NCBI GenBank assembly: GCA_024697425.1
Contig: JAILFT010000205.1
Location: 1 to 32,460 of the forward strand
Source: Butyrivibrio sp.
Lineage (GTDB): Bacteria > Bacillota > Clostridia > Lachnospirales > Lachnospiraceae
Direction of reading: 5' to 3'
Length of the DNA stretch: 32,460 nucleotides
Shown here: in pieces, positions 1 to 8,339 of the stretch
How positions within the stretch are numbered: position 1 is the stretch's first letter
Layout of the letters: each line of letters starts with the position of its first letter
Notes under the pieces: model-generated
What the model was told of the DNA's origin: nothing
Seen by the model: the letters and a program-made list of their open reading frames with translations, nothing else
Databases searched by the model: none
Translations under genes and position numbers: made by a program

Positions 1-719
1 GAGAGAGAATTTTTAAGATCATAGAAGTGGGAGAAGAGGATAAGTACAGTAAGGTCTATGATTTCTTTATGATGGCCACCATCATAATCAGTATCATTCC
101 GCTCTGTACCCATTCTGTATCTATGGCCTTTTTTACTATCGATAAGGTCACTGTATCTGTCTTTATAATTGATTACTTATTAAGACTCATCACAGCAGAT
201 TTCAAGTTAAAGAGAGGGGCGCTTTCTTTTTTACTGTATCCCTTTACACCCATGGCGATCATAGATCTTTTGTCTATCCTGCCATCGATTACGATCCTGA
301 CCAGGGGGTTGCGCCTTCTGAGAATATTCAGACTTTTGAGGACCTTCAGGGTGTTCAGGGTTTTCAAGGCATTCCGTTATTCAAAAAATATAAATATGGT
401 CATTCATGTGTTTAAAAAACAAAAGGACAGTCTTATTGTTGTTTGCGGTTTTGCCATTGCATACATCCTTATCTCGGCCCTGGTCATTTTCAATGCTGAG
501 CCGGAGACTTTCCCGACTATGTTTGAAGCTATTTACTGGGCTACGATTTCCCTTACCACAGTAGGGTATGGTGATGTTTACGCCACCAGTGCCATAGGCA
601 AGTTCATTACCATGATATCCGCTGTTCTGGGAATTGCCATTGTAGCCCTTCCCGCAGGAATCATTATCGCTGGCTATCAGGAGGAACTCGAAGACCGTAA
701 AAGAGATACCACAGAGTGA
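1..719 (+). CDS. Voltage-gated potassium channel, 5' end cut by window
   Basis: This is an ion transporter of the six-transmembrane voltage-gated potassium channel family, acting in the cytoplasmic membrane. The S4 voltage sensor is encoded at about 303-378, with eight or nine Arg/Lys residues spaced every third position. The selectivity filter TVGYGD is at 558-575, followed by the S6 helix, which ends in an ALPAGIIIAGY segment, and a short cytoplasmic tail. The frame is open to the left edge (first full codon at base 3, reading ERIFKIIEV). The GTG at 27 is therefore probably an internal valine, and the true start should lie only a few codons upstream of the window. The family's usual length is about 240-270 residues, so little is missing. 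It is followed after 50 bases by a lipoprotein gene with its own strong ribosome binding site. The ion selectivity is inferred from the filter motif. Confidence 0.9.
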   Translation, partial: ERIFKIIEVGEEDKYSKVYDFFMMATIIISIIPLCTHSVSMAFFTIDKVTVSVFIIDYLLRLITADFKLKRGALSFLLYPFTPMAIIDLLSILPSITILTRGLRLLRIFRLLRTFRVFRVFKAFRYSKNINMVIHVFKKQKDSLIVVCGFAIAYILISALVIFNAEPETFPTMFEAIYWATISLTTVGYGDVYATSAIGKFITMISAVLGIAIVALPAGIIIAGYQEELEDRKRDTTE

Positions 720-769
720 TTAAAAAAGAATATACTATTTATCAGGATTATTTATGAGGAGGCAATATT

Positions 770-2509
770 ATGAAAAAGAAAATCTGTATCATGATGGGTG
801 TCATTATGCTGACGCTCTCAGCCTGCGGTGCGCAGAATGATGGTCAATCCCCGGCAGACTCCCCGGCAACAACTGAAGCTTCGCAGGCGTCTTCCGAAAC
901 TGAGGCAAAAAAGGAGGAGCAAGGCTCAGCTGATAGCAAGGGGGAAGAAGCTGCAACTGAGAAAAGTGACATTCCTGAGCTTTTGGTCAGGACCGAGTAT
1001 CTGAATAATTACTACAAGGGCAGCTTCACAGAGGATGCTGAGGGAAACAGCCTTGAGCATAAGACACTTTTTGAGGGTTCCGTGCAGGCTCTTATGGTAT
1101 CCAAGGACAGCGAAAAGGATTTCCCTGAGCTCTACAAGGCGGTCAATGATATAGCCAACGAATATATCGACGCCTCCAAGGCAAATGCCGATGAAATGGC
1201 AGATACGGCCAAGGAGGATCTGGAGATGTCCATAACTGAAGGTTATTCTTTCTTTGGCCCCTATTCCGACAGAAGCGTTACTTCTGTTACAAGAGTTGAT
1301 GACAAGATCCTTAGTTATATCGACAATTATTATTCTTTTTCTGGTGGAGCCCATGGCATTTACGGACTCCAGGGCAGAACCTTCGATGTTACCACCGGAA
1401 AAGAGCTTTTGGTATCCGATGTCATATCTCTTTCTGAGGAGGAGCTGAATTCCATTCTCGTCAAAAAGATTGAAGAGACTACAGATGATCCTGATACCTT
1501 CTGGGATCTGGAGGATACTCTTTCCAGCTACAAGTATGATCCCATGAATACTGACCCTGTGGACTATGAGAACTATGAGTATCCTTACGTCTGGTACCTT
1601 GATTATGACGGAATTCATTTTTATTTCGGACCTTATGCGATAGCGGCCTATGCCAACGGAGCAACGGATGTAAGTATAAGCTATGAGGAGCTTGCCGGGA
1701 AGCTCAGCGAGAAGTACCTTCCTGACACTTCAAAGGGCTACATCACCGGAATAGACCTTCCTATGTACAGCGATGAATATGACGATGATTCATCCGATCT
1801 TCATTTTGTGTATACCTTAGAGGGTGAGAATACCATGGCAGATGGTTACCAGACCTGCAAAGCTCTTACGCTTAAGGAAAAAGACAGATCGGCTACGGCG
1901 GATATCTATTTTGAGTATGACTACGACATGCCTTCTGTACATGGATATTATGTAAGGACTGATGACGGCAGAGAGTATGTATATGCCACGGTTCTTTCTT
2001 ATAATGATTATACAGAGCTTGTGGTATTTGACTTGTCTGATGGCGGGATAAAGCTGGTGGGACAGGAGTCCTTCCATATGGCATACATTGACGCAGGTGA
2101 TGACAACTTTGGAGAGCTGATTATCACCGATCCCGAGAACATGCCTCTTGGCAAAGTCTCTGACATGATGGGAACCTTTACCTGCTTTGGATCCTACAGA
2201 GTGGGCAAAGACGGTATGCCTGAGCTTAAGGAAAATGTCTATAAGATCAGCTGGATTTCTGACAGCATAAAGACTAAAAAGGATGTTGAGATCACTTTGC
2301 TGGAAGAGGACGGAACTGTAGTAAGGAAAGATACCCTTGTGGCAGATTCTCCTATAAGTCCCTTCAGGACCGATATGGAGACTTACATTGACGCAAGACT
2401 TCCCGACGGACAGATAGTGAGGTTTACATATTCGAACGGCAAATATCCCTATGAAATCGGGGGAGTGCAGGTGGATGATCTCTTCGATGGCTTGCAGTAT
2501 GCGGGTTAA
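770..2509 (+). CDS. RsiV-like lipoprotein with DUF3298 domain
   Basis: A 579-residue exported lipoprotein. It has a lipoprotein signal peptide with lipobox LSAC (lipidated Cys19) and then an acidic, Ser/Ala/Glu-rich linker to about residue 65. A DUF4163/DUF3298-type region follows, marked by the SGGAHGIYG motif and by FYFGPYAIAAYANG, both typical of the RsiV family. The second half (about 320-579) is not recognised. The start is fixed by a GAGGAGG ribosome binding site around 754-760. RsiV proper is an anti-sigma factor that binds lysozyme, but here there is no transmembrane/cytosolic anti-sigma segment and no sigma-factor gene next door. A signalling role should not be assumed; an extracytoplasmic binding protein is the safer reading. 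The protein is rich in Asp, Glu and Tyr. Confidence 0.85.
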   Translation: MKKKICIMMGVIMLTLSACGAQNDGQSPADSPATTEASQASSETEAKKEEQGSADSKGEEAATEKSDIPELLVRTEYLNNYYKGSFTEDAEGNSLEHKTLFEGSVQALMVSKDSEKDFPELYKAVNDIANEYIDASKANADEMADTAKEDLEMSITEGYSFFGPYSDRSVTSVTRVDDKILSYIDNYYSFSGGAHGIYGLQGRTFDVTTGKELLVSDVISLSEEELNSILVKKIEETTDDPDTFWDLEDTLSSYKYDPMNTDPVDYENYEYPYVWYLDYDGIHFYFGPYAIAAYANGATDVSISYEELAGKLSEKYLPDTSKGYITGIDLPMYSDEYDDDSSDLHFVYTLEGENTMADGYQTCKALTLKEKDRSATADIYFEYDYDMPSVHGYYVRTDDGREYVYATVLSYNDYTELVVFDLSDGGIKLVGQESFHMAYIDAGDDNFGELIITDPENMPLGKVSDMMGTFTCFGSYRVGKDGMPELKENVYKISWISDSIKTKKDVEITLLEEDGTVVRKDTLVADSPISPFRTDMETYIDARLPDGQIVRFTYSNGKYPYEIGGVQVDDLFDGLQYAG

Positions 2510-2523
2510 AGGGAAAAAACATG

Positions 2524-2552
2524 TTGACGAATGGACGTAAATGTGGTATTGT
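2524..2552 (+). promoter_or_regulatory. Promoter of the rimP-nusA-infB operon
   Basis: The -35 hexamer TTGACG (2524-2529) is followed after 17 bases by the -10 hexamer TATTGT (2547-2552). The -10 is preceded by TGG (2544-2546), an extended -10. Transcription would start near 2559, upstream of the hairpin at 2567-2591, so that hairpin would lie in the leader of the rimP operon. The TGTGGTAT context matches the promoter-like motifs before asp23 at 20376. Confidence 0.65.
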
Positions 2553-2566
2553 TGCACTGTGATTAG

Positions 2567-2596
2567 AAGTGGGCTTGAAAAAAGCCCACTTTATTT
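2567..2596 (+). terminator. Leader hairpin with interrupted T-tract, terminator or attenuator before rimP
   Basis: A perfect 10-bp inverted repeat (AAGTGGGCTT at 2567-2576, AAGCCCACTT at 2582-2591) with a 5-base loop, followed by an interrupted T-run (TATTTATG). It would terminate read-through from the DUF3298 gene. Because a good promoter lies just upstream, it is also positioned as an attenuator at the very 5' end of the operon encoding NusA. The weak T-tract suits a factor-assisted terminator. Confidence 0.7.
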
Positions 2597-2677
2597 ATGC
2601 CAGGAAAGAGATCCGTGATAGCCTCCAAGGGGCTTTACCGCGCATATCTTTCTTATCTTTATGAGGAATATGAATAC

Positions 2678-3139
2678 ATGAAGAAAAGCGAAATAGAAAC
2701 CAGAACAGAAGCTCTTTTGCAACCGATCGCAGAAAAGTGCGGCGTGTCCATCTATGATGTGGAGTATGTCAAGGAAGCAGGCGAGTGGTACCTTCGGGCC
2801 TTTATTGACAAGGAGGGCGGAGTCAATATCAACGACTGTGTTGATGTGAACCATGCTCTGTCGGATGCCCTGGATGAGGATGACTTCATAGAGGAGGCCT
2901 ACACCCTTGAGGTTTCAAGCCCGGGACTGGGAAGAGCTTTAAAAAAGGACAGGCACTTTGCCAACAGTATCGGACAGGATGTTGAGCTTAAGCTCTTTAA
3001 ACCAAGGGATGGTGTTAAAGAGTTTGCCGGTACACTGAAAGGGTTTGACGACACCACAGTGACCGTAACAATAAATGGAAATGACGAAGAGTTTATAAGA
3101 AAAGAGATATCAGTTATTAAGCTTGCTCTGGATTTTTGA
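2678..3139 (+). CDS. rimP: Ribosome maturation factor RimP
   Basis: RimP (153 residues) helps assemble the 30S subunit. The N-terminal domain has the family hallmarks DVEYVKEAGEWYLRAFIDKEGG and LEVSSPGLGRALKKDRHF, and the C-terminal Sm-like barrel ends with EISVIKLALDF. I chose ATG 2678 because GAGGA (2663-2667) lies 10 bases upstream and the protein then begins like other family members (MKKSEIETRTEALLQPIAEKCG). An upstream ATG at 2597 in the same frame overlaps the tail of the leader hairpin and would add 27 unconserved residues. First gene of the operon; nusA follows after 23 bases. Confidence 0.95.
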   Translation: MKKSEIETRTEALLQPIAEKCGVSIYDVEYVKEAGEWYLRAFIDKEGGVNINDCVDVNHALSDALDEDDFIEEAYTLEVSSPGLGRALKKDRHFANSIGQDVELKLFKPRDGVKEFAGTLKGFDDTTVTVTINGNDEEFIRKEISVIKLALDF

Positions 3140-3162
3140 TCCGGACGGAAATGGAGATTACG

Positions 3163-4353
3163 ATGAGTAAAGAATTAATGGAAGCCCTTGAGCTGCTGGA
3201 GAAAGAGAAGAACATTAGCAAAGATTCAATGTTCGATGCAATTGAGAATTCCCTTATCACAGCCTGCAAGCAGAAATTTGGAAAGGCTGAGAACTTCAGA
3301 GTTGAAGTGGACAGAGAGAACTGTGACTTCAAGTGCTTTGCTGACAAGGAAGTAGTTGAGACCTTTGATGATGTTATGGATCCCAACATGGAGATTTCTC
3401 TTGACGATGCCAAGAAGATCAGCAAGAAGGCCAAGGTTGGAGATATTATCAGTGTTTCTCTTAATTCCAAGGAGTTTGGACGTATCGCCACACAGAATGC
3501 CAAGAACGTTATCCTTCAGAAGATCCGTGAGGAGGAGCGTGGTGCTATCTACAATGAGTACTTTGAGAAAGAGCATGACATTGTGACCGGCGTTGTTCAG
3601 AGATTTATCGGAAAGAATATTTCCATTAACTTAGGTCGTGCCGATGCCATCCTCAATGAGAATGAGCAGGTTAAGACAGAGGTTTACAGACCAACACAGC
3701 GTCTTAGAGTATATGTACTTGAGGTAAAGAACGGTTCCAAGGGACCAAGGATCCTTGTATCCCGTACACATCCCGATCTTGTAAAGAGGCTCTTTGAGCA
3801 GGAAGTTGCTGAGATCCAGGACGGAACTGTTGAAATCAAGTCAATTGCAAGAGAGGCCGGAAGCCGTACCAAGATCGCTGTTTATTCCAAGGATCCCAAC
3901 GTTGATGCGGTTGGTGCCTGCGTAGGTGTAAACGGAAGCAGAGTAAACCTCATCGTTGATGAGCTGGGCGGAGAGAAGATCGATGTAGTAAGCTGGGATG
4001 AGAACCCCGGTAATCTTATTCAGAATGCTCTTTCACCTGCCAAGATCGTTGCGGTATTTGCCGATCCCGATGAGAAGAGCGCCAAGGTTGTTGTTCCCGA
4101 CTATCAGCTTTCACTTGCCATCGGTAAGGAAGGTCAGAATGCAAGACTTGCAGCAAGACTTACCGGTTACAAGATCGATATCAAGGATGAGACCCACGCT
4201 AAGGATGCACCCGGATTCCGTATGGAAGACTATCTTGATGATGAGGACTATGAGGATTATGAAGATGGTGAGTATGAGTCTGAGGAGTACGAGGGCGAAG
4301 AGTACGAGGAAGGCCAGTACGAAGAGGGCTCAGAAGACAACTCTGAGGAGTAA
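3163..4353 (+). CDS. nusA: Transcription termination/antitermination factor NusA
   Basis: NusA (396 residues) binds RNA polymerase and nascent RNA, modulating pausing, termination and rRNA antitermination. The order is an RNAP-binding N-terminal domain (to about 130), an S1 domain, then tandem KH domains; the last KH carries LAIGKEGQNARLAARLTGYKIDI. From about residue 358 there is a 38-residue tail made almost only of Glu, Asp, Tyr and Gly. I chose ATG 3163 because GGAG (3153-3156) sits 6 bases upstream and MSKELMEALELLEKEKNIS matches the usual N-terminus; in-frame upstream starts (3136, 3151) lack this. Downstream lie rnpM, ylxQ and infB, the standard Gram-positive order. Autoregulation through the hairpin at 2567 is possible (see findings). 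Confidence 0.97.
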   Translation: MSKELMEALELLEKEKNISKDSMFDAIENSLITACKQKFGKAENFRVEVDRENCDFKCFADKEVVETFDDVMDPNMEISLDDAKKISKKAKVGDIISVSLNSKEFGRIATQNAKNVILQKIREEERGAIYNEYFEKEHDIVTGVVQRFIGKNISINLGRADAILNENEQVKTEVYRPTQRLRVYVLEVKNGSKGPRILVSRTHPDLVKRLFEQEVAEIQDGTVEIKSIAREAGSRTKIAVYSKDPNVDAVGACVGVNGSRVNLIVDELGGEKIDVVSWDENPGNLIQNALSPAKIVAVFADPDEKSAKVVVPDYQLSLAIGKEGQNARLAARLTGYKIDIKDETHAKDAPGFRMEDYLDDEDYEDYEDGEYESEEYEGEEYEEGQYEEGSEDNSEE

Positions 4354-4359
4354 TTCATA

Positions 4360-4617
4360 ATGCAAAAGAAAATTCCAACCAGAAAATGCGTTGGCTGTGG
4401 AGAAATGAAGGAGAAGAAAGAGCTCATCAGAGTCATTAAGACTCAGGAGGGTGAGATCTTTATCGATGCCACAGGAAAAGCCAATGGAAGAGGCGCATAT
4501 ATTTGTAACAGCGCAGACTGCCTTAAAAAAGCACTGAAAAACAGGGGCCTGGAGAGATCACTTAAATCACAGATTCCTGAGGAAGTGCGGGCAAGATTAG
4601 AAAAGGAGCTTGGCTGA
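4360..4617 (+). CDS. rnpM: RNase P modulator RnpM (YlxR, DUF448)
   Basis: A small basic protein (85 residues) of the YlxR/DUF448 family, recently described as a modulator of RNase P. The conserved RKCVGC motif (residues 8-13) and GRGAYIC motif are both present; the cysteines could bind metal. It starts 6 bases after the nusA stop and is followed at once by ylxQ, as in most Firmicutes. The charged C-terminus (EEVRARLEKELG) is typical. The identification rests on motif, size and position. Confidence 0.92.
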   Translation: MQKKIPTRKCVGCGEMKEKKELIRVIKTQEGEIFIDATGKANGRGAYICNSADCLKKALKNRGLERSLKSQIPEEVRARLEKELG

Positions 4618-4621
4618 TATT

Positions 4622-4963
4622 TTGGATCAAAACAAGATATATTCCTTGCTGGGTCTTTGTATGAAGTCCGGCAAGTTGAAGAGCGGTGAGTTTGCCACCA
4701 TGGAGGCAATCCGCAAAAAGACTGCGTATCTGGTGATAGTATCTGAGGATGCTTCTGATAACACCAGGAAGCAGTTTAGTGATAAATGTAAGTACTATAA
4801 TGTCCCGATAGTATTTTTTGGAGATATGGAAAGTCTGGGACATGCAATAGGTAAGGATGTTCGAACAAGTCTGGCAATAACAGACCTTGGGCTGTCTGAG
4901 TCACTTCGGAAGAACTTACTCGCAGAAGAAATTGGCGGAGGTAATGTGAATGGCAAAAATTAA
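4622..4963 (+). CDS. ylxQ: L7Ae/L30e-family RNA-binding protein YlxQ
   Basis: A 113-residue K-turn-type RNA-binding protein of the L7Ae/L30e/S12e/Gadd45 family, with the core [25 protein letters not shown] and [16 protein letters not shown]. The exact RNA target is unknown. No ATG start is available. I prefer TTG 4622 ([11 protein letters not shown]), because an in-frame TTG at 4610 is only one base from the AAGGAG at 4603-4608, whereas 4622 is 13 bases from it and matches family N-termini. The start is uncertain by four codons. The gene overlaps infB by 14 bases, which suggests translational coupling. Confidence 0.88.
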   Translation: MDQNKIYSLLGLCMKSGKLKSGEFATMEAIRKKTAYLVIVSEDASDNTRKQFSDKCKYYNVPIVFFGDMESLGHAIGKDVRTSLAITDLGLSESLRKNLLAEEIGGGNVNGKN

Positions 4964-7892
4964 AATATCCGAACTTGCAGGAGAGCTTGGATGCGAATCA
5001 AAGGAGCTGCTTTCCTTTTTGCAGGATAAGGGAATAGAAGCAAAACGTTCTAACAGTTCTATCGAAGAGACAGATGCAGACGTGGCCAGGAAGCACTTTT
5101 TGGGTAATGACAAAAAGAGTGCTCCTTCAGTGAGCGAAGAAAAGAAGGAAGAGGCCCCCAAAAAAGAGCCTGAGAAAGAGAAGGCACCTGAAGCAAAGCC
5201 TGCTCAGGAAGTAAAGAGTGAGGGACCAAAGCCTGCTCCCATAAAGAGACCCGAGGGCGCAGAGCCTCCCAAGAAAAAGAAGAAGATTATTGTTGTTACC
5301 AATAACAACAATTCACAGCAGAGACCTCAGGGCCAGGACCGCGGAAGTTTTAACGGCCAGAGGCGTGATGGAAGAAATAATAACAATAACAATAATCAGG
5401 GCAAGAGACCTACTTTTGCCCAGGCTCAGAATACCTATCGTCCTATCAAACCTCTGACAGCACCTTCACAGGTTGAGAGCTACAATACAGCAATCAATAA
5501 ATACAACTCTCAGAAGCCTGCTCCCAAGAAGGAAGCAGTTGAGCAGGCACCTGTACAGACACCTGTACAGGCTCAGCCTCAGACACAGGCACCTGCACAG
5601 GCTCCTGTACATACACCTGCACAGACACAGCAGGCTCAGCAGCCTCAACAGTCAAGACCTGCATCCCCCGCTTCTTCAGGTCCAAGACCAGGTGCTCCTT
5701 TTCAGAGACCAGGTGCTCCTTCTCAGAATGACAACAGGGGCAGAGATAACAGAGACGGAAGAGATAACAGAAACGGAAGAGATAACAGAGACAACAGAGA
5801 TAACAGAAATGCCGGAAGAGGTGACAGATTTACACCCGGTGGCAGAAATGATAATCAGGGCTCAAGACCTGACAGAAACGGCCAGAATGGCGGCGGTAAG
5901 TTCGGTGGCGGAAAGGACAACAGATTCGCCGGTAAGAACAATCCAAGAGGTGGCTTTGACGGACCTGCTGAGAAGCCTGAGGGCGGACATGACAACAGAC
6001 GTCGTCAGAACCAGGAGAAGGACAAGAGAAACAAGAAGGATTTCGCTTTAGAGCAGGAAGAGCTGATGCCAAGATCCAAGCGCGTCGGCAGATTCATCAA
6101 GCCTGAGGTCAAGAAGGTGGAGGAACCTGAGGAGCAGATCAAGGTAATCAAGATTCCTGAGAAGGTTTCCATCAAGGAACTGGCTGAGAAGATGAAGATG
6201 CAGCCTTCTGTTATCATTAAGAAACTCTTCATGGCAGGACAGATCTCCACTGTGAATACAGAGCTTACTTATGAAGAAGCTGAGAATATTGCTATTGAAT
6301 ACGACATCATCTGCGAGAAGGAAGTTCCCGTTGATATCATCGAAGAACTTCTTAAAGAGGATGAGGATGCACCCGAGACTCTTCAGAAGAGACCTCCCGT
6401 TGTCTGCGTAATGGGTCACGTTGACCATGGTAAGACATCACTTCTGGACGCTATCAGAAAGACCAGCGTTACAGACAGAGAGGCCGGCGGTATCACCCAG
6501 AGAATCGGTGCTTATACAGTATCCATCAACGATCAGAAGATCACTTTCCTTGATACACCCGGTCATGAGGCTTTCACAGCAATGCGTATGCGTGGTGCAA
6601 ACTCCACAGATATCGCAGTTCTTGTGGTTGCTGCCGATGACGGTGTAATGCCTCAGACTATCGAGGCTATCAACCATGCCAAGGCTGCAGAGGTTGAGAT
6701 GATCGTTGCGGTTAACAAGATTGATAAGCCCAATGCCAACATTGACAGAGTCAAGCAGGAGATGACAGAATATGGCCTTATCGCTACAGATTGGGGCGGA
6801 ACAACTGAGTTCGTTCCCGTATCTGCAAAGACAGGTGAGGGTATCGATACTCTCCTTGAGACCATCATTCTTACATCAGATATTCTGGAACTTAAGGCTA
6901 ATCCCAACAGAGAAGCCAGAGGTCTGGTACTTGAGGCAAGACTTGATAAGGGCCGTGGTCCTGTTGCCAACGTACTTGTTCAGAAGGGTACACTTCATGT
7001 GGGCGACTTCATTTCTGCAGGTGCAAGCTCAGGTAAGGTTAGAGCCATGGTTGACGATAAGGGCAACAAGCTCAAGGAAGCTAAGCCTTCACAGCCTGTT
7101 GAGATCCTTGGACTTTCAGATGTGCCCAATGCCGGTGAGGTATTCCTTGGACACGAGACAGACAAAGAGGCCAAGCAGTATGCAAACACATATCTGCAGC
7201 AGCACAAGAAGGATCTTATTGAGGAGACCAAGGCCAAGATGTCACTTGATGATCTGTACTCCAAGATTGAGGAAGGCAGACTTCAGGAACTCAACATCAT
7301 CATCAAGGCTGACGTTCAGGGTAGCGTAGAAGCCCTTAAGAGCAGTCTCTTAAAGCTTTCAAATGATGAGGTTGTGGTTAAGATAATTCACGGCGGCGTA
7401 GGTGCCATCAATGAGTCTGACGTAACACTGGCAGCAGCATCCAATGCCATCATCATCGGATTTGACGTTCGTCCCGATGCTATGGCTAAGAGCATGGCTG
7501 ACCACGAGGGTGTTGAGATCAAGCTCTACAAGGTTATCTACCAGGCAATTGAGGAGATTGAGTATGCCATGAAGGGTATGCTTGCTCCCGTATATGAGGA
7601 AAGAGTTACAGGACATGCTGAAGTTCGTCAGATCTTCAAGGCATCCAAAGTCGGTAACATCGCCGGTGCCTTTGTTAAGGACGGTATCATCAAGAAGGAA
7701 TGCAAGGTTCGTATCACAAGAGACGGCGAGCAGATCTTCGAAGGTGATCTTGCTTCCCTCAAGAGATTCAAGGATGATGTTAAGGAAGTTAAGGAAGGCT
7801 ACGAGTGTGGTCTTGTATTTGACGGATTTGATTCCATCAATGAGGGCGACATGGTAGAAGCCTACGAGATGGTTGAGGTACCTCGTACCTGA
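4950..7892 (+). CDS. infB: Translation initiation factor IF-2
   Basis: IF2 (980 residues) is the GTPase that places initiator tRNA on the ribosome. It begins with an IF2_N module (residues 1-50) and then a long disordered region (about 55-370) of charged, Pro/Gln/Ala-rich and Asn/Arg/Asp/Gly-rich segments. A second IF2_N module follows, then the GTPase domain with G1 GHVDHGKT (489-496), G3 DTPGHE (535-540) and G4 NKID (589-592), and domains II-IV. ATG 4950 has GGAGG (4937-4941) 8 bases upstream and lies inside the end of ylxQ. The long N-terminal extension makes it larger than the roughly 700-900 residues common in the family; Lachnospiraceae IF2 proteins are often long. Confidence 0.98.
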   Translation: MAKIKISELAGELGCESKELLSFLQDKGIEAKRSNSSIEETDADVARKHFLGNDKKSAPSVSEEKKEEAPKKEPEKEKAPEAKPAQEVKSEGPKPAPIKRPEGAEPPKKKKKIIVVTNNNNSQQRPQGQDRGSFNGQRRDGRNNNNNNNQGKRPTFAQAQNTYRPIKPLTAPSQVESYNTAINKYNSQKPAPKKEAVEQAPVQTPVQAQPQTQAPAQAPVHTPAQTQQAQQPQQSRPASPASSGPRPGAPFQRPGAPSQNDNRGRDNRDGRDNRNGRDNRDNRDNRNAGRGDRFTPGGRNDNQGSRPDRNGQNGGGKFGGGKDNRFAGKNNPRGGFDGPAEKPEGGHDNRRRQNQEKDKRNKKDFALEQEELMPRSKRVGRFIKPEVKKVEEPEEQIKVIKIPEKVSIKELAEKMKMQPSVIIKKLFMAGQISTVNTELTYEEAENIAIEYDIICEKEVPVDIIEELLKEDEDAPETLQKRPPVVCVMGHVDHGKTSLLDAIRKTSVTDREAGGITQRIGAYTVSINDQKITFLDTPGHEAFTAMRMRGANSTDIAVLVVAADDGVMPQTIEAINHAKAAEVEMIVAVNKIDKPNANIDRVKQEMTEYGLIATDWGGTTEFVPVSAKTGEGIDTLLETIILTSDILELKANPNREARGLVLEARLDKGRGPVANVLVQKGTLHVGDFISAGASSGKVRAMVDDKGNKLKEAKPSQPVEILGLSDVPNAGEVFLGHETDKEAKQYANTYLQQHKKDLIEETKAKMSLDDLYSKIEEGRLQELNIIIKADVQGSVEALKSSLLKLSNDEVVVKIIHGGVGAINESDVTLAAASNAIIIGFDVRPDAMAKSMADHEGVEIKLYKVIYQAIEEIEYAMKGMLAPVYEERVTGHAEVRQIFKASKVGNIAGAFVKDGIIKKECKVRITRDGEQIFEGDLASLKRFKDDVKEVKEGYECGLVFDGFDSINEGDMVEAYEMVEVPRT
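5742..5815 (+). repeat. Short tandem repeats in infB encoding [10 protein letters not shown]-type units
   Basis: Degenerate 9-15 base units built on AGAGATAACAGA/ACGGA encode alternating Arg-Asp-Asn-Arg and Gly blocks. They form an RNA-binding-like, disordered part of the IF2 N-terminal extension. Just upstream (about 5548-5630) a second low-complexity block encodes Ala/Pro/Gln/Thr/Val repeats, mostly CCTGTACAG/CCTGCACAG units. Both are in frame and are likely to vary in copy number between strains. Confidence 0.75.
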
Positions 7893-7916
7893 TCTCCTTT
7901 CACATGAGGAAAATAA

Positions 7917-8339
7917 ATGAGAAAAAACAGTAACAAAAACAGAAGAATTAATGGCGAAGTTCAGAAGGTTATCTCTGAGGCGATCCGCTACAGCAAAGAT
8001 CCCAGGATCAGCCCCTTTACGTCTGTTATGGACGTAGAGGTTGCTCCGGATCTTAAGACCTGTAAGGTCTGGGTTTCCGTCATGGGCAATGACGAGGACA
8101 GAGAGCGCACCGCAGAAGGCCTTAAGAGCGCAGCCGGATATATTCGCAGCACTCTTGCCAAGGAGCTCAATATGAGATATACACCTGAGCTCAGGTTTAT
8201 AATGGATGATTCAATAGAGTATGCAATCAATATGTCCAAGAAGATAGACGAAGTAACAGCAAAAGACAACGAGGCAAGACTTGCAAGAGGCGAGGAACTT
8301 TCCGAGGAGTCTGAGGAAACAGAACCGGAGGAAGAATGA
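7917..8339 (+). CDS. rbfA: 30S ribosome-binding factor RbfA
   Basis: RbfA (140 residues) is a KH-like factor for late 30S maturation. Recognisable blocks are RINGEVQKVISEAIRYSKDPRI near the N-terminus, TSVMDVEVAPDLKTCKVWVSVMG, and LRFIMDDSIEYAINMSKKIDEV. The C-terminal 25 residues are acidic and unconserved. The gene follows infB after 24 bases and shares an ATGA overlap with nrnA, so the two are translationally coupled. Confidence 0.96.
   Translation: MRKNSNKNRRINGEVQKVISEAIRYSKDPRISPFTSVMDVEVAPDLKTCKVWVSVMGNDEDRERTAEGLKSAAGYIRSTLAKELNMRYTPELRFIMDDSIEYAINMSKKIDEVTAKDNEARLARGEELSEESEETEPEEE

Noticed and set aside
27-29. GTG as the start of the potassium channel
   Set aside because: The frame stays open to the left edge with sensible sequence and no ribosome binding site precedes the GTG; it is probably an internal valine.
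926-1618. A 230-codon open frame on the minus strand inside the DUF3298 lipoprotein gene, and a similar 246-codon frame at 1817-2557
   Set aside because: The plus-strand gene has a signal peptide, a strong ribosome binding site and family motifs. The antisense frames have low-complexity, unfamiliar sequence and arise from codon bias.
2597-2677. Upstream ATG for rimP adding 27 residues
   Set aside because: It overlaps the tail of the leader hairpin, has no ribosome binding site, and the added residues do not fit the family.
5742-5815. CRISPR-like or satellite array
   Set aside because: The units are short, degenerate, in frame and code for part of IF2; no spacers and no cas genes are present.
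5473-6051. A 192-codon plus-strand frame inside infB
   Set aside because: It lies wholly within the repetitive IF2 linker in another frame, and its translation is a repetitive Leu/Arg/Thr/Glu string.
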